64,000 nucleotides of DNA from contig NC_069117.1 of assembly GCF_025612915.1 (NCBI RefSeq), positions 4,970,917 to 5,034,916 of the forward strand, written 5' to 3'. The position numbers and the translations under genes are program-made. The notes under the pieces are model-generated. The model searched no databases and was not told the origin of the DNA. It was given only the letters and a program-made list of their open reading frames with translations. Below, one piece after another: positions 23,801 to 34,681 of the stretch (the stretch's first letter is position 1; every line of letters begins with the position of its first letter). Source of the DNA: Magallana angulata (lineage: Eukaryota; Mollusca; Bivalvia; Ostreida; Ostreidae).

Positions 23801-24629
23801 TCTGGGATAGGACGTTTTAGGGGCCGACCCCTTATCTCCTTATTGGGGCCAGATAACGAAACTTTTATGATTGAATATTTTTTAAAACGCCATTCTAAGC
23901 ATCTTTTATTCTATATTGCTTTTCAAAATATTTGTCCTTTTTGAGATATAATTGATCGAAGTTTTGGACTTCTGGTCCCTTAAAACCCCTTATTACGTAA
24001 CGCATGATAAAAATTTTATAATGTATAGTTTTATAAGTGAAAGATAAACATTTTTGCTTCTGAAATATATAACAAAATATTTCTCAGTAAAGTGCTATGG
24101 AAGAAAGATTTTACAGCCCTTATGGCCCCTAATTTGAGGGGTTAGCCCCTTTTTCTTGATATATAACGAAAGCTGTTCTAAATACAAATTTTATTTCCTC
24201 TATATGTTATGTTAAAATATTTTCAGGAAAAGAGATAAAGAACGAAAACCATTAAAAATTACGTCGTTTTTTCAAACTCGATTTTCGGGTCCAGGCGAGC
24301 TTCGACGCCTTTGAAGCGAGACAACCATAAATGCCTTTAAACTCTACAATCTTTTGTCTACAATCCCTGAAAATTTGAATTCAATATCGTTTTTCGTTTA
24401 GGAGGAGATAGCAGGACAAAATGGCCCTCTAAAAATCACTAAAACGTCAATATCTCCCGAACGGAAATGACGTCATTAAAATAAAAAATTATATATAAGG
24501 TTTTTATCAATATCTACAAGATCTGAAATTTTCACGAAAATCGGTCAAGTCGTTTACAAGAAATCGCTTGTACAAAAATGCGTAAGAAAAAAAAATAATA
24601 AAAGGGAAAAAGAAACAAAGCAATAACAG

Positions 24630-24660
<31 letters not shown>
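20836..24660. repeat. Composite pearl-like element with ~440-bp tandem units and hairpin ends
   Basis: It starts with the hairpin CTCGTTGC-GA-GCAACGAG (20,836-20,853) and GGAGGTCTTCCGT. Units with the phrase AAATTCGTTACTGTTTTTGA followed by AGGGGCCGGTCC recur near 21,015, 21,300, 21,736, 22,178 and 23,775; the full period is about 440 bp. Hairpins of the type TTCCGTT-GGA-AACGGAA occur at about 22,335-22,362 and, perfect over 14 bases, at 24,630-24,660. The repeated terminators suggest at least two nested or tandem insertions. About 22,450-23,230 is unlike the units. No protein was recognised. Confidence 0.65.
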
Positions 24661-24664
<4 letters not shown>

Positions 24665-25310
24665 TAACAAAAAAAATCAGATTCACTCTTCAATAAAAAT
24701 ACATGTGCATACCGTGTATGAATTATCTTATATTTTTAGAACACGACTGTACTTTTTATAAGTTCACATATAGACACACAAATCGGTTCATTTTCTTTAG
24801 ATGTGCCATCAAAACGTGCATAAGAAATATCTGAAATGTAGCTGGTTAGTAATCATAACTTTAAAACAGATATATCTGGTAAAGCAATTTAAAGAGCGAG
24901 AGCAAGTTGAAACAAATTTGTAGGTTTATGAATAGATAATTGGAAAGCAATAATTTATATGATATATCTTAAGTTAGTTTTGTGTGTTTAAGAGATTGCC
25001 GAAAACTAGTTGGCAAGATATTTCGTAACAGTGCAGAGCAGACAACCTACCACAGTGTCAGCTAAGGGATACAATTTCTTTTTGTAAATATGAAATACAT
25101 TTTTATTAACTGTTGTTTAGTTTATGTACATGTACCTACTTGATAATTTTACAGTTTGAAATCAGACAAAGTGAAAACGATCTCTCTAAGAACCATTCTT
25201 CGTAAGCATATGAACCTTGTTTAAGAGATTCGGCATAGTCACTGATTTCTCTCAGATTATAATTTGATGCATATCATCATATACATGTACCAAAAAAAAA
25301 ACCCACCAAA
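24661..25310. other. No gene seen
   Basis: AT-rich spacer with nothing recognisable. Confidence 0.5.
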
Positions 25311-25315
25311 AGTTG

Positions 25316-25828
25316 GTTGCTAGACAACTCTGTTACCATGGATACACATACCCATCATTCTTAGGACAAAATGGTCTTGATTTTTACTGACACCCCCACA
25401 CTTTTTCTGTTTAAATATTTATTTCAATTAGATTTGTTTTGATTAATCTTCATCAAACATGAAGCATTGAATAAATATTGTGCAAAAAAAGCAGATGTGA
25501 GAAAAACCTAGAGAAGAGGCATGTTTGGTGATGGCAAGTAAATTCTTGCGGACAAGTTAATGCAAACCGACAACAATCCTGAAATGACTGTGTCTTCTGT
25601 TATCAAAACAATCAAAATATGATTGGGAAATTAGTGTTTCCATGAAAACGAAAATTTAAACTTTAAATTTTTTAAAACTCTTTAATGTGCTCAATTTTTG
25701 ATTGTGTCCTTTTATGAAGAAAAAAAAATCAAAATTGTACGTATGCAATATATTGAGATTGTTTGTGCTATTGGTTCCCAAATTAGTGAACCTAGGTAAG
25801 AAAATCAAACAACCGTCTCCATGGAAAC
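25316..25828. promoter_or_regulatory. Cluster of four RFX X-box-like sites
   Basis: Four sites resemble the RFX X-box (GTNRCC, short spacer, RGYAAC): GTTGCTAGACAAC (25,316-25,328), GTTACCATGGATAC (25,332-25,345), GTTTCCATGAAAAC (25,636-25,649) and GTCTCCATGGAAAC (25,815-25,828). The first two are only 3 bases apart. No gene is next to them; the nearest channel gene starts at 32,105. Chance or a repeat origin is possible. Confidence 0.35.
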
Positions 25829-25984
25829 ATTAAAGACAATTTTGTTTAATTTTATGTATTATTGGCAGTTTATGTTTATGTTTCTTATTTTCTTATGTAA
25901 TGCTTACCAAATATTTATGAAAAAAATAAAAGCATATCTTTTCAAACTTATGTTTTAGATAACCCGAACTGATATCTTTTTATC

Positions 25985-26400
25985 TGGCATCCGTCTCTGT
26001 CCGTTCGTCTATCTGTGCACTTTTGACATTTTTTAACTTCTCCAGAAACAATGAGGCATTTCTAACCAAACTTAGCACAAATCATCTCAAGGTTAACGGG
26101 GTTCAAATTTGTTAAAATAAAGGGCAATACCCTTTTTCAAAGAAGAAGGGGATGGGGTAATAATGAACTAGATATCTGCTATGATCTTAACATTTGACCT
26201 TAAAAACTTATTTCAAGGCCACTGCACATATTTTGCATGAAAAAGTTCTCTTTATGTAAAGTATGGGCCAGACAGTGATAAAGGAAATGTGTATATGCCT
26301 CAGAAAAAAGCTTTTAAGACTAGTCTTATATGTATTTGACCTTGAACAACACTCAAGGTCACTAAACATCCTTGACCAAAGACACTCTGTGGGTGAAGTA
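25985..26400. repeat. Bivalve-style interspersed repeat fragment
   Basis: A CCGTCTCTGTCCGTTCGTCT head leads into ACTTCTCCAGAAACAATGAG, AACCAAACTTAGCACAAATC and GGGGTTCAAATTTGTTAAAA. From memory this phrase order is common in oyster and mussel genomic sequence. Two half-repeats with 'CTCAAGGTCACT' and 'GTGAAGTATGAGCCAG' follow. I cannot name the family. Confidence 0.5.
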
Positions 26401-26412
26401 TGAGCCAGAGTA

Positions 26413-26414
<2 letters not shown>

Positions 26415-26459
<45 letters not shown>
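26415..26459. repeat. (GA)n microsatellite
   Basis: About 22 perfect GA units ending in GATGGATGGGCGGA. Confidence 0.97.
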
Positions 26460-26460
<1 letters not shown>

Positions 26461-26463
<3 letters not shown>

Positions 26464-26993
26464 TGGGCGGATATAGTGATTACTATAGGTCATATGTACT
26501 TGTAAGTAATGATACATCTGTTGATTGTACAGATGGTTAATAATGCTTGCATTTATTTCAGCTGCAAAATAAAGATGAAAGTAATTTTAATTATAAATTA
26601 TGTATTATTAATATATGTTGGTCAGAATCCCAATTGTTGTAGTCTCCATTGCTTGAAATTTTTATTCAATCACTCAAACCGCTTGAATTTTTTTATTAAT
26701 GGATGAACACATATGCTTTCATTGTATGATGAAGCAGTTTCCAGAAAGTTTAAAGAATTTAAAACTGCTTCTTAGCATCCATGGTTATTTTCTGTTACAC
26801 GTGTACACTTTTAATACTAAAGAAGTCCTAGTATAGAACTTGATGTGAAACACTCTAGTCTCCTTTCAATCAAAATATTTACCTGACTGCTAGATTCATT
26901 CCATATTTTCTATTTATCTATTGTCAAGGATCACGAATTTTCAACTTTACAATCTAGATTTACAAATACCCGATACGATATCATAATTATAGC
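26461..26993. other. No gene seen
   Basis: AT-rich DNA with nothing recognisable. Confidence 0.5.
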
Positions 26994-27560
26994 GAGCGCA
27001 GCTCGCGGGCGCGCAGCGCCGGCGCAAAGCGAGCTCTACCGGCAAGGCGTGTGTGAATAGAAAATTCGGACTATTTGCACATTCATTCAACGGATTTTTT
27101 TGGCGTCAGTAAATCGGACCAGTAATGCCTTGTTTTAATCGTCCCAGTAGTTCCCTGTAAATATGGTTTCACACTCTCACGAGAACAAGATAAAAGACTA
27201 TGTACATGTAAGCATTAATTGTAAATAACACAACGCCAATTTCCATTACTTTTAAGACTAACGGAGTTATCGTCCTTTCGAGTGACGTCACAGTGGATTT
27301 CTTACACATTGATCCGACAGAATTTTTCGGCGTCAGTAAATTTCGACCCACAATGCAATTCCTCAATGTCGGCCGATCTCACTAGACTGGATACCATCTC
27401 GCGAGAATCAAAGTAAAACTTTTGAGAAACACATAAATTGTGTAATTTCCAGAACATCATGCTTTTTAAGTAAACAAAACAGTATTTTTCGCGTAGTTTT
27501 TTCTAGTGTGTTTTCAAAGAGACAGACTACACCTGACCGACGTGAACTTTGACGTCACAA
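26994..27560. repeat. GC-rich palindromic head and diverged tandem units with CRE sites
   Basis: A very GC-rich stretch (27,000-27,045; GCGAGCGCAGCTCGC palindrome) stands out from the AT-rich setting. Two diverged direct units follow, with GGCGTCAGTAAAT at about 27,101 and 27,330 and CTC(A/G)CGAGAA at about 27,177 and 27,401. Each unit ends in a perfect TGACGTCA (27,283-27,290 and 27,550-27,557). A related GC-rich end (GCTGCGCTCGCCCCAACGGT) is near 28,443, so the element may extend to about 28,470. Confidence 0.55.
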
Positions 27561-28170
27561 TAAGGGGAAACTACTCTAAGTAGTTATTGTAAATCTGCTG
27601 AAATTATAAATACCAAAATCTTCTCAAAATCTTGCAGAGCTAACGAATCGGGACATTTCTTCAGAGATAGGAAACAGCTGTAACCTGCTCTCCTTTGGAT
27701 GAATGCTCACATTTTTTTTATTCACTATATTTACGGTAATTTCCAGGAAAATTTTTTAAATGGGACATGGCAACATCATTCAAAAAATCTTCACAAGCAA
27801 AAAGAAAAATAAAATTCTCAAAATCAGGAAAATTCTAATCGGGATGAGGAATAGGGAGTGTGTGGTTTGCCTTAAGCTCTTTAGCTGCTCAAAAGTGTCT
27901 TCATTTTCACTACAATTTACGGTATTACATGCTCCAGGGGGATCCATTTTCCTTATGTGATCAACACATTTTTTATACGTAAATTTGATTTTATTTAAAC
28001 CGGGGGAGGGGGGGGGGGATCTGTGATAAGTCAATTTTTATTTGTAAGTTTAAGAAAAATGTATGCTGCAAGAAAAGAGGAAATAAACTGCAATGTACAT
28101 TATGTTAAAATCTTATTCAACAATATTTCATCTGAGATTCTATACTGGCGTGCGACCAGTATATATAAAC

Positions 28171-28282
28171 AATCTGATTAAAATCAGATCTTTGATCCGC
28201 TCCGACAAACTCTGATGTCGCTACACTTTGTTCAGCGTATCAGAATTTCGGAGCGTTACAAAGATCTGATTTTAATCAGATT
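28171..28282. mobile_element. 112-bp palindromic MITE
   Basis: Perfect 24-base inverted ends (AATCTGATTAAAATCAGATC then TTTG; complement ends at 28,282), with similarity continuing inward (CGCTCCGA). It is flanked by TATATA-like sequence (GTATATATAAAC and GGTATATAAATA). It could fold into one long hairpin. Confidence 0.8.
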
Positions 28283-30802
28283 GGTATATAAATAAATAAA
28301 AAATCTTATGAATTATGACATGCATAATGAAAATTTACTGGACAAATAGGTATGTTTATTTTATTTTGCATTCAAATTCATTTGCTAATTAACGTCACTA
28401 CTTTTATTTTTATTGATTTATCATAATTCATTTTTGATCACCTGCTGCGCTCGCCCCAACGGTCGCACCGTAAAACATATTATTTCTACATGCAATATTT
28501 ACATAATAAAATTTTACAATTCCTGCAGGTTACACATGCAGACAATTTCCATATATTTTCATCGAAATATCCAAATATTTAGTAAGGCACGTTAATTTGC
28601 TATTATTACATTCCTAATGCATAATATTTCATTCCTCAGATTGTTCCATACCATTTAAAATTTTTGCTCTAATTAAGGAATGGCTCAATCAGAATGTCTG
28701 ATTTATACAGAACTCGACACCGGAGTTATACAAATGTATATGCGTAAAATATTATTTCTCAGCAGAAAAAATACTTTCATGAAGTTAAAATTTAAATAAA
28801 TGTTGTGTATGTCTGTCTAGATACAGATACTTATGTTTGTATTATGAACGCATTCAATTAAGAAATTATCCAATTGTCATGTATTTGATACTGATTTTGA
28901 ATGTTTATTATTTGATAAAAGATATATAAAAATTTCATTAGCTGGAGGAAAGAAAGGTAACTCTGATTATGATACTTTGGACCCAACAAAACATTTTAAA
29001 CATGTTCAATAAGTGTTTTCCTGGGGACGATTCATTGTCATTTTAAGACGGGGTCACGTGACCCCGTCTATTAGTTTACTGTCAGCCGAAGTCTCAAACC
29101 AGAAGGCATGCGTAGAACACATGAATTGAGTCTACGCGTAAGAAAATAGTGCAGAAAGTTTTCATGCATATTAGTAAATATATATTATAAAAACACGCAT
29201 TAAATCTTTTAAGTCCTCGGTGTATAAATTAAATTCTATTTAGAAAATAAACAAATAGTTTTATTGATCAAAATATTCCTGCTCGGGTTCAAATGTGGAA
29301 TGAGTTACGTAACTGAATGCACAACGCCGTTGACAATTCAGTTGGTGTTCGAGCTCATTAATCAATAAAAGAGGTTGAAGGTTGAATCGAATGTAATGTT
29401 CCCAAACGCAATGTATCATTTTTGAAAAGTTGTGAATTTTATTTTGACAATATTTCACCTGATACTACCGAACTTCATGCACAAGCCGGAGTTAAAATTA
29501 GGACGGATTATACACAGATGTCTTACATAGTAAATAGATGTTTCATTGGCTTCCAGTCTACCTGCAGTATGACTGCTGTTCGTCTCTAAAGGAATTTTGT
29601 ACATAGAAAATAAAACCAAATCTGAATTTACCTTTTCGTTCATTGGCTCTTTAATCAATTAAACTGAATTAAAATTTTGAACAATGCATTGTAAGCAAAA
29701 TCTATATAGATTATGCTTTTTGGGTGACCAATACATCAAATAATATATACAATCTTATAGATTTAAGAACCAAGTTAAATGTTAATGTTCATGCTGTCTG
29801 GCTTAGTTGGAATCAGGCTTAGAGTGAATTACATTGTAAAGTAATGCATTACATTACCATTTCTTCACAAATTAGGACATTAAATTACCATTACCAGTAC
29901 TTAATTGTCTTGAAGTAATGCATTACATTACCATAACCAAAAGTCAATACGTTTTCAAAAGGTAATTTAAAAGCTGAATAAAGAGTTAAACTTTTTGTAT
30001 ATGTTTCGTAAATAAAACATGCTTAAACACATTTACAGGTTCGTGCTCACTATCAGGTTCAAACTTAATGACTTATACAAGATTGCTGTTACACTTGTAG
30101 TTCTCAAAGTAAGGTCGGTCCCGTAACATTTACACGCTAATGGCAAAGTTGCCAATCTCTGTTATTTATGTCTCTGATTTTCGGAGTATGATTTTTAATG
30201 AACAGAACGGTTGTATCGTAATTCGTGTAGGTGATGCACGAGTTTACACAAAAAGTAGTAAGTGGCGAACGGATTTATTTTTACCTATTAATTTTGCATG
30301 AATCGCTGCAAGAAAATCGTGTCAGATATGTCGGTCTAAAAAATCAAAATGGCGACCGTGACAAACCCTTTTATTGTTAGAGTACTTGGAATCTTATTGT
30401 TAAAAGAAATATTTCTAACGTCAGGTGCCTGTGTTTGTTATCGGTATACAAATGTTAACTTTGTTTATTAATTCAGCAGTTTGAGATTTTGGGGTTTTTT
30501 CATAAACATTGTATAACGGATACCGTCCGACTTGTGAATTTTCTCTTGGATCACAAAATTGAATAAATCTAATGATTTACATTATCAACCTTGATATAGT
30601 TGTTTTGATTTTCTCGGTTAGTAGTAATTTTTAAAATTGTTCCTTGGTGTCTTATTTCACATAAAATACCGTTGTGTCAATTTTCTAAAATTATGAAGTC
30701 TGGGATTGAGTAAAATTTAGACAAAGTATTAGACAATTGCAAAAAGCCAATTTAACGTAGATTGAAACAACTAATTAAAATTCATAATTTTTGGAAGCAT
30801 AT
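28283..30802. other. No gene seen; one perfect palindrome
   Basis: AT-rich spacer. A perfect 24-base palindrome lies at 29,046-29,069 (half-site AGACGGGGTCAC, centre CACGTG). A direct repeat of AAGTAATGCATTACATTACC occurs near 29,837 and 29,915. Open frames of 65-67 codons at 29,261-29,658 (minus) match nothing I know. Confidence 0.5.
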
Positions 30803-31645
30803 CACAGGGGCTCGTCACGAAGTTTTTTCAACCTTTTATATATACCACCTCTATACTATAAAATACACAAGGGAGGAATCAAAACTCGGAAAAATCGCTA
30901 CCTCCCGATTTCGGTCGCCTCGTATTAATTCTTCTCGGACGTTAAACCCTGCACTCTAGGTATCATTAGATCGGGAAAGGACCATGGTTTTTAGGAATAC
31001 CTGCAAAATTTAAACATCGGCAACAATTTTAGAAGTTTTCACGCATTTTTTTCCAGTTTACTCTCCGGTGACACTTTCTTCGATCAGATGTCGCGCTCTC
31101 ATTGGTCAATTCAATGTTGCTCAAGATAACTCGTACGCGGACTTGTATTTTAGAGGGATTTTCAAACGATATTCAAACTTGCTTTGATGCAAGAAATACA
31201 TAGTCACGTCCTACCGAACGTCCGAGGTATTGTTAAAATATTTCTACATAAATATGAATCATCATTTGAATATCCCTCTAAAATACGAGTCAACGTACGA
31301 TTTATCTTGATCAACAAAATTAACCAATGAGACCGCATGAATAAATTTGGTGCGCAACATCTGATCGAAGAAAGTGTCACCGGAGAGTAAACTGGAAGAA
31401 AATGCGTGAAAACTTCTAAAATTGTTGCCGATGTTTAAATTTTGCAGGTATTCCTAAAAACCATGGTCCTTTCCCGATCTAATGATACCTAGAGTGCAGG
31501 GTTTAACGTCCGAGAAGAATTAATACGAGGCGACCGAAATCGGGAGGTAGCGATTTTTTCGAGTTTTGATTCCTCCCTTGTGTATTTTATAGTATAGAGG
31601 TGGTATATATAAAAGGTTGAAAAAACTTCGTGACGAGCCCCTGTG
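30803..31645. mobile_element. Foldback element (843 bp, near-perfect arms)
   Basis: The outer ~285 bases of both arms are almost identical: I count two mismatches. The arms then diverge towards a loop of about 100 bp near 31,165-31,270. The ends read CACAGGGGCTCGTCACGAAG. The 7-base sequence AGCATAT flanks both sides (30,796-30,802 and 31,646-31,652). The open frames in the arms are mirror images of the repeat and not genes. The high arm identity suggests a recent insertion or arm-to-arm conversion. Confidence 0.95.
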
Positions 31646-31652
31646 AGCATAT

Positions 31653-32083
31653 TCGAGAAAATCAAGGACAATTACAAATTCAAACTTTCAAGACCTCGTC
31701 TTTCAGTACTCTCAGTAATTTAATTAGTTACTTCTCTTCATAATTTTTTTTTCATTCTAGATACAACGGGGAAAGTGACCCTGACTCCTGACACCCATAT
31801 TGACCAGATCATGCAATGACAAGTTTATTGTATCATGTCATTTAAACTTTGGGTCGAGTTCCCATAGAAACTGGTCAGTATATATACAATTTGACATGTT
31901 ATTTTATGACAGTTTGATAAGGTCTTTATCTTGGAAAATTTTCGGCAAAATCGGTTTCTATGAATGCCGGAAAAGTGCTTACAGAAAATGTGTCTTAATT
32001 TGTCAACAGAAAATTTTGATCGAAAAATATCACAAAGCTGAATTTTATTTTCTGTGTTTTTTTTAAAAAAGCCGTTAATTTCA
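31653..32083. promoter_or_regulatory. Upstream/5' region of TRPV gene 2
   Basis: No separate gene was seen. It ends in a poly-T tract and TTAATTTCAG (to 32,084), a good splice acceptor 20 bases before the likely ATG. The upstream exon and promoter were not identified. Confidence 0.5.
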
Positions 32084-32104
32084 GGTCTAGCAAAATTTTT
32101 CATC

Positions 32105-34474
32105 ATGGAGCGAACGAAGTACCTTACAAAGTCAACGACGCAATTGATTAATAGCGGTGAAAAAGAAGAATTTCTTCTTTTATTTGCAAAAGATATAAAA
32201 AGCGGAGATGTTAAGAGTGCCAATATTAGGCTTGATACTTTAGAAAGAAAAGAAAGTCTTGAATGGCTGAAAGAGTATTCATCCTATAATAGTAAAAGCG
32301 AAACTCTACTCCATTTAGCAGTCAAGAAGCTTGATGATGAATCTTTCATAAGAAAGCTCGCAGAACTATGTTCTCAGTTACTTACTTCACAAGTCAAAGA
32401 TCAAGAGAAATTTTGTGGACAGACAGTCCTTCATATATCCATTACCAAGGGAAACGCTGTACTGACCAAAACACTGCTGGATGTTGTCCATCAGAAAGAA
32501 AACGACAGAATGTCAGAATTATTACAGTTAACGGCGACAGGAGGTCGGTTTGTGAACACTGTGATGATGGGACAACTTCCTCTATCAGTGGCTGCACTTA
32601 CGGGTAATGCCGAGATCGTTGACATTCTCTTAGATTATGGAGCTAATTTGCATGCTCAAAATGGGGAGGGTGATACCGTATTCCATTCTATAGTTAAATA
32701 TGCGGCAATATACCCAGAAAAAGTAATGGCTATCATTCAAATGTTTCGATATCTTACCGGAAAACTGGAAAGCAAATATCAAATCGACACAACCATAGAT
32801 ATCAACTCTGAAGATGATAAATGTCGACACATACATTCGTTTGTTTTGTTCATGAAAAATAGAGAGAACATGACTCCACTTCAACTTGCCGCCAAACACG
32901 GAGTTTTTGAGCTTTTTGAAGAGATAATTAACATGAGAAATGTTTACTGCTTTATCAGAGAAAACGATGGGTTGTATGACGTTAAAGAGTACGACATAAC
33001 AGAAATAGACAATGTTAGCATTATTCGCACCTCAGATCACAGACGTGAACAACGAGTTGCTTCCAAACCAGAAAACACAACTCCACAGTTTGAAGGAGAA
33101 CCTACAAAAAGACTTCACATAAATGAAACGCCATGTGGGCCTTGCTGTTTCAATCCCGATTCTGTATCGGTATTAGAGATGCTATTCAGATATGACTACG
33201 ACAGAAAAGATGCCTATCGTATTATTGAGTTAACTCCTGTAAAAAATATCATAAAAATGAAATGGGACATTTATAAATGGGTTTTCCTGTTGTTGATGAT
33301 ACTTCATTATCTTTTTATAATATTTCTCACTATATATAGCGTATACAACGTTGAATTAGGCATTCAAACAGTGAATGGAAATAATGCCTCATTATTTTCT
33401 GAAATTTTTGTATACGGGTTTCGATGGGTATCATTTTGTTGTGGCTCTTTATATGGTTTCATTGGGTTTCGTTTATTAAGTGCTAAGTTCCGAAAGAAAA
33501 ATATCATTTTTTACTTTACGCATAATTTAGAATATATTACTCCAATGCTAATTTTATCTGTTACAATGATCCTCGATGTAGTGTGGTCTTTAATAGAAGA
33601 ACACGACAATATTCCACTTATTGTTGCTTTGATTTGCGGCTGGTGGTTGAATATATTCTTTCTTTCACCAATAAAACATTTCAGCTTCTTCACAGAACTA
33701 ATTAAGCAGGTGATCATCGGGGATCTTATCCGATTTGGACTAGTTATTCTATTTGGATTGTTTTCTTTCTCCGCTGGGATGTACATCGTTTTTCGAGGAA
33801 CAGGCGAAGATGATTTCTCGTCATACAGAAGTACGATGATGGCAATGTTTAAGCTTGGAATTGGGATCAGCGATATAAGCGTACTATATTCTGCCCGAAT
33901 TCCGTGGGTAGCGGTTACAATCTTCATTGTCTTTACAGTTTTTACATATCTTCTCATGCTTAATGCCTTGATTGCGATGATGTCACAGACATGTTCCCTT
34001 GTGCTAGAAGAACGGTTTCCTCAGTGGCGAACACAACAACTGTCTATTGTTCTCTTAATAGAGGATATATTCTGTTATTGCTGTTTTGAGTATATATTGT
34101 CATGTGTAGGGACACCAATAACTTCAAAAGGTTATGATCCAATGACAAGGACGAAGAAAAAAGAAAAGCGATATGTCTTAGAAATACATTCCTTGCAAAT
34201 GGAATATGCGACACAAGAGGACAAAACATCTATAAACAAAAAATCTGCCAAAAGGCAAACACTATGCCTACAATCAATAGTCGAGGAAAACCTATTAAGG
34301 AGTCAAACTTTTACAAATCCTCTTTCCTCTAATATTTTCCCAGCTCGACAAAGTTCGATTTATACGACGGGCGTTCAAGCCTCTGGGTCTTTTCAACCGT
34401 ACAGTCATCGTAAGTCAAAAGAGGGAAAAAAAAGAAAGCGTCTAGAAAATTTAGATGAAATGAACACTAACTAA
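32105..34474 (+). CDS. TRPV-like cation channel, tail truncated by a nonsense codon (789 aa)
   Basis: A single-exon TRPV-family channel, expected in the plasma or cilium membrane. I chose the ATG at 32,105 (MERTKYL); an upstream in-frame ATG at 32,054 lies before the splice acceptor. Ankyrin repeats fill residues ~60-310 (ETLLHLAVKK, GQTVLHISITKGN, PLSVAALTGNAEIVDILL, TPLQLAAKHG). The TRPV linker (GLYDVKEYDITEID) and pre-S1 KMKW come next, then S1 near residue 392 to S6 near 602-627. The filter is LGIGISDIS, and the TRP-box is QWRTQQLSIVLLIED. At 34,472-34,474, TAA replaces a GAA of the paralogues. The next 68 codons (to TGA 34,679-34,681) stay in frame and homologous (SPVVDIE, LNLAKSPL), so the tail was lost by one change. 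The channel core is intact, so it may work; this is the least damaged of the five. Confidence 0.93.
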   Translation: MERTKYLTKSTTQLINSGEKEEFLLLFAKDIKSGDVKSANIRLDTLERKESLEWLKEYSSYNSKSETLLHLAVKKLDDESFIRKLAELCSQLLTSQVKDQEKFCGQTVLHISITKGNAVLTKTLLDVVHQKENDRMSELLQLTATGGRFVNTVMMGQLPLSVAALTGNAEIVDILLDYGANLHAQNGEGDTVFHSIVKYAAIYPEKVMAIIQMFRYLTGKLESKYQIDTTIDINSEDDKCRHIHSFVLFMKNRENMTPLQLAAKHGVFELFEEIINMRNVYCFIRENDGLYDVKEYDITEIDNVSIIRTSDHRREQRVASKPENTTPQFEGEPTKRLHINETPCGPCCFNPDSVSVLEMLFRYDYDRKDAYRIIELTPVKNIIKMKWDIYKWVFLLLMILHYLFIIFLTIYSVYNVELGIQTVNGNNASLFSEIFVYGFRWVSFCCGSLYGFIGFRLLSAKFRKKNIIFYFTHNLEYITPMLILSVTMILDVVWSLIEEHDNIPLIVALICGWWLNIFFLSPIKHFSFFTELIKQVIIGDLIRFGLVILFGLFSFSAGMYIVFRGTGEDDFSSYRSTMMAMFKLGIGISDISVLYSARIPWVAVTIFIVFTVFTYLLMLNALIAMMSQTCSLVLEERFPQWRTQQLSIVLLIEDIFCYCCFEYILSCVGTPITSKGYDPMTRTKKKEKRYVLEIHSLQMEYATQEDKTSINKKSAKRQTLCLQSIVEENLLRSQTFTNPLSSNIFPARQSSIYTTGVQASGSFQPYSHRKSKEGKKRKRLENLDEMNTN

Positions 34475-34681
34475 GAAAATGAAGAGTCAAAAAAGTTTAG
34501 ACCAGTATCACCAAGAGTACGTTCATCTAAGAAACCGACTTTAGTATCGCAGATGGGAAAATCCTTTTCCGAGAATGGCATGGAAACTCGAAACCAACAT
34601 TCGCCTGTTGTGGATATTGAGCCATTGACCTGTCATCTTAATCTAGCTAAATCACCGCTTGATAGACAAAAGACCATCTGA
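34475..34681 (+). pseudogene. Untranslated homologous tail of TRPV gene 2
   Basis: An in-frame extension after the premature stop. It matches the C-terminal tails at 6,900-7,197 and 60,120-60,415 (VSPR, SSKKPT, HSPVVDIE, LNLAKSPL). One base beyond, in another frame, the terminal EYEI-NITDSFT block can be recognised. It is too well kept to be old. Confidence 0.8.

Noticed and set aside
30762-31671. Two near-identical 60-65 codon frames in opposite directions
   Set aside because: They are mirror readings of the foldback element arms, with no domain and no start context.
32054-32104. Upstream in-frame ATG extending TRPV gene 2 by 17 codons
   Set aside because: It lies before the splice acceptor TTAATTTCAG, and the extra residues are not shared by the paralogues.
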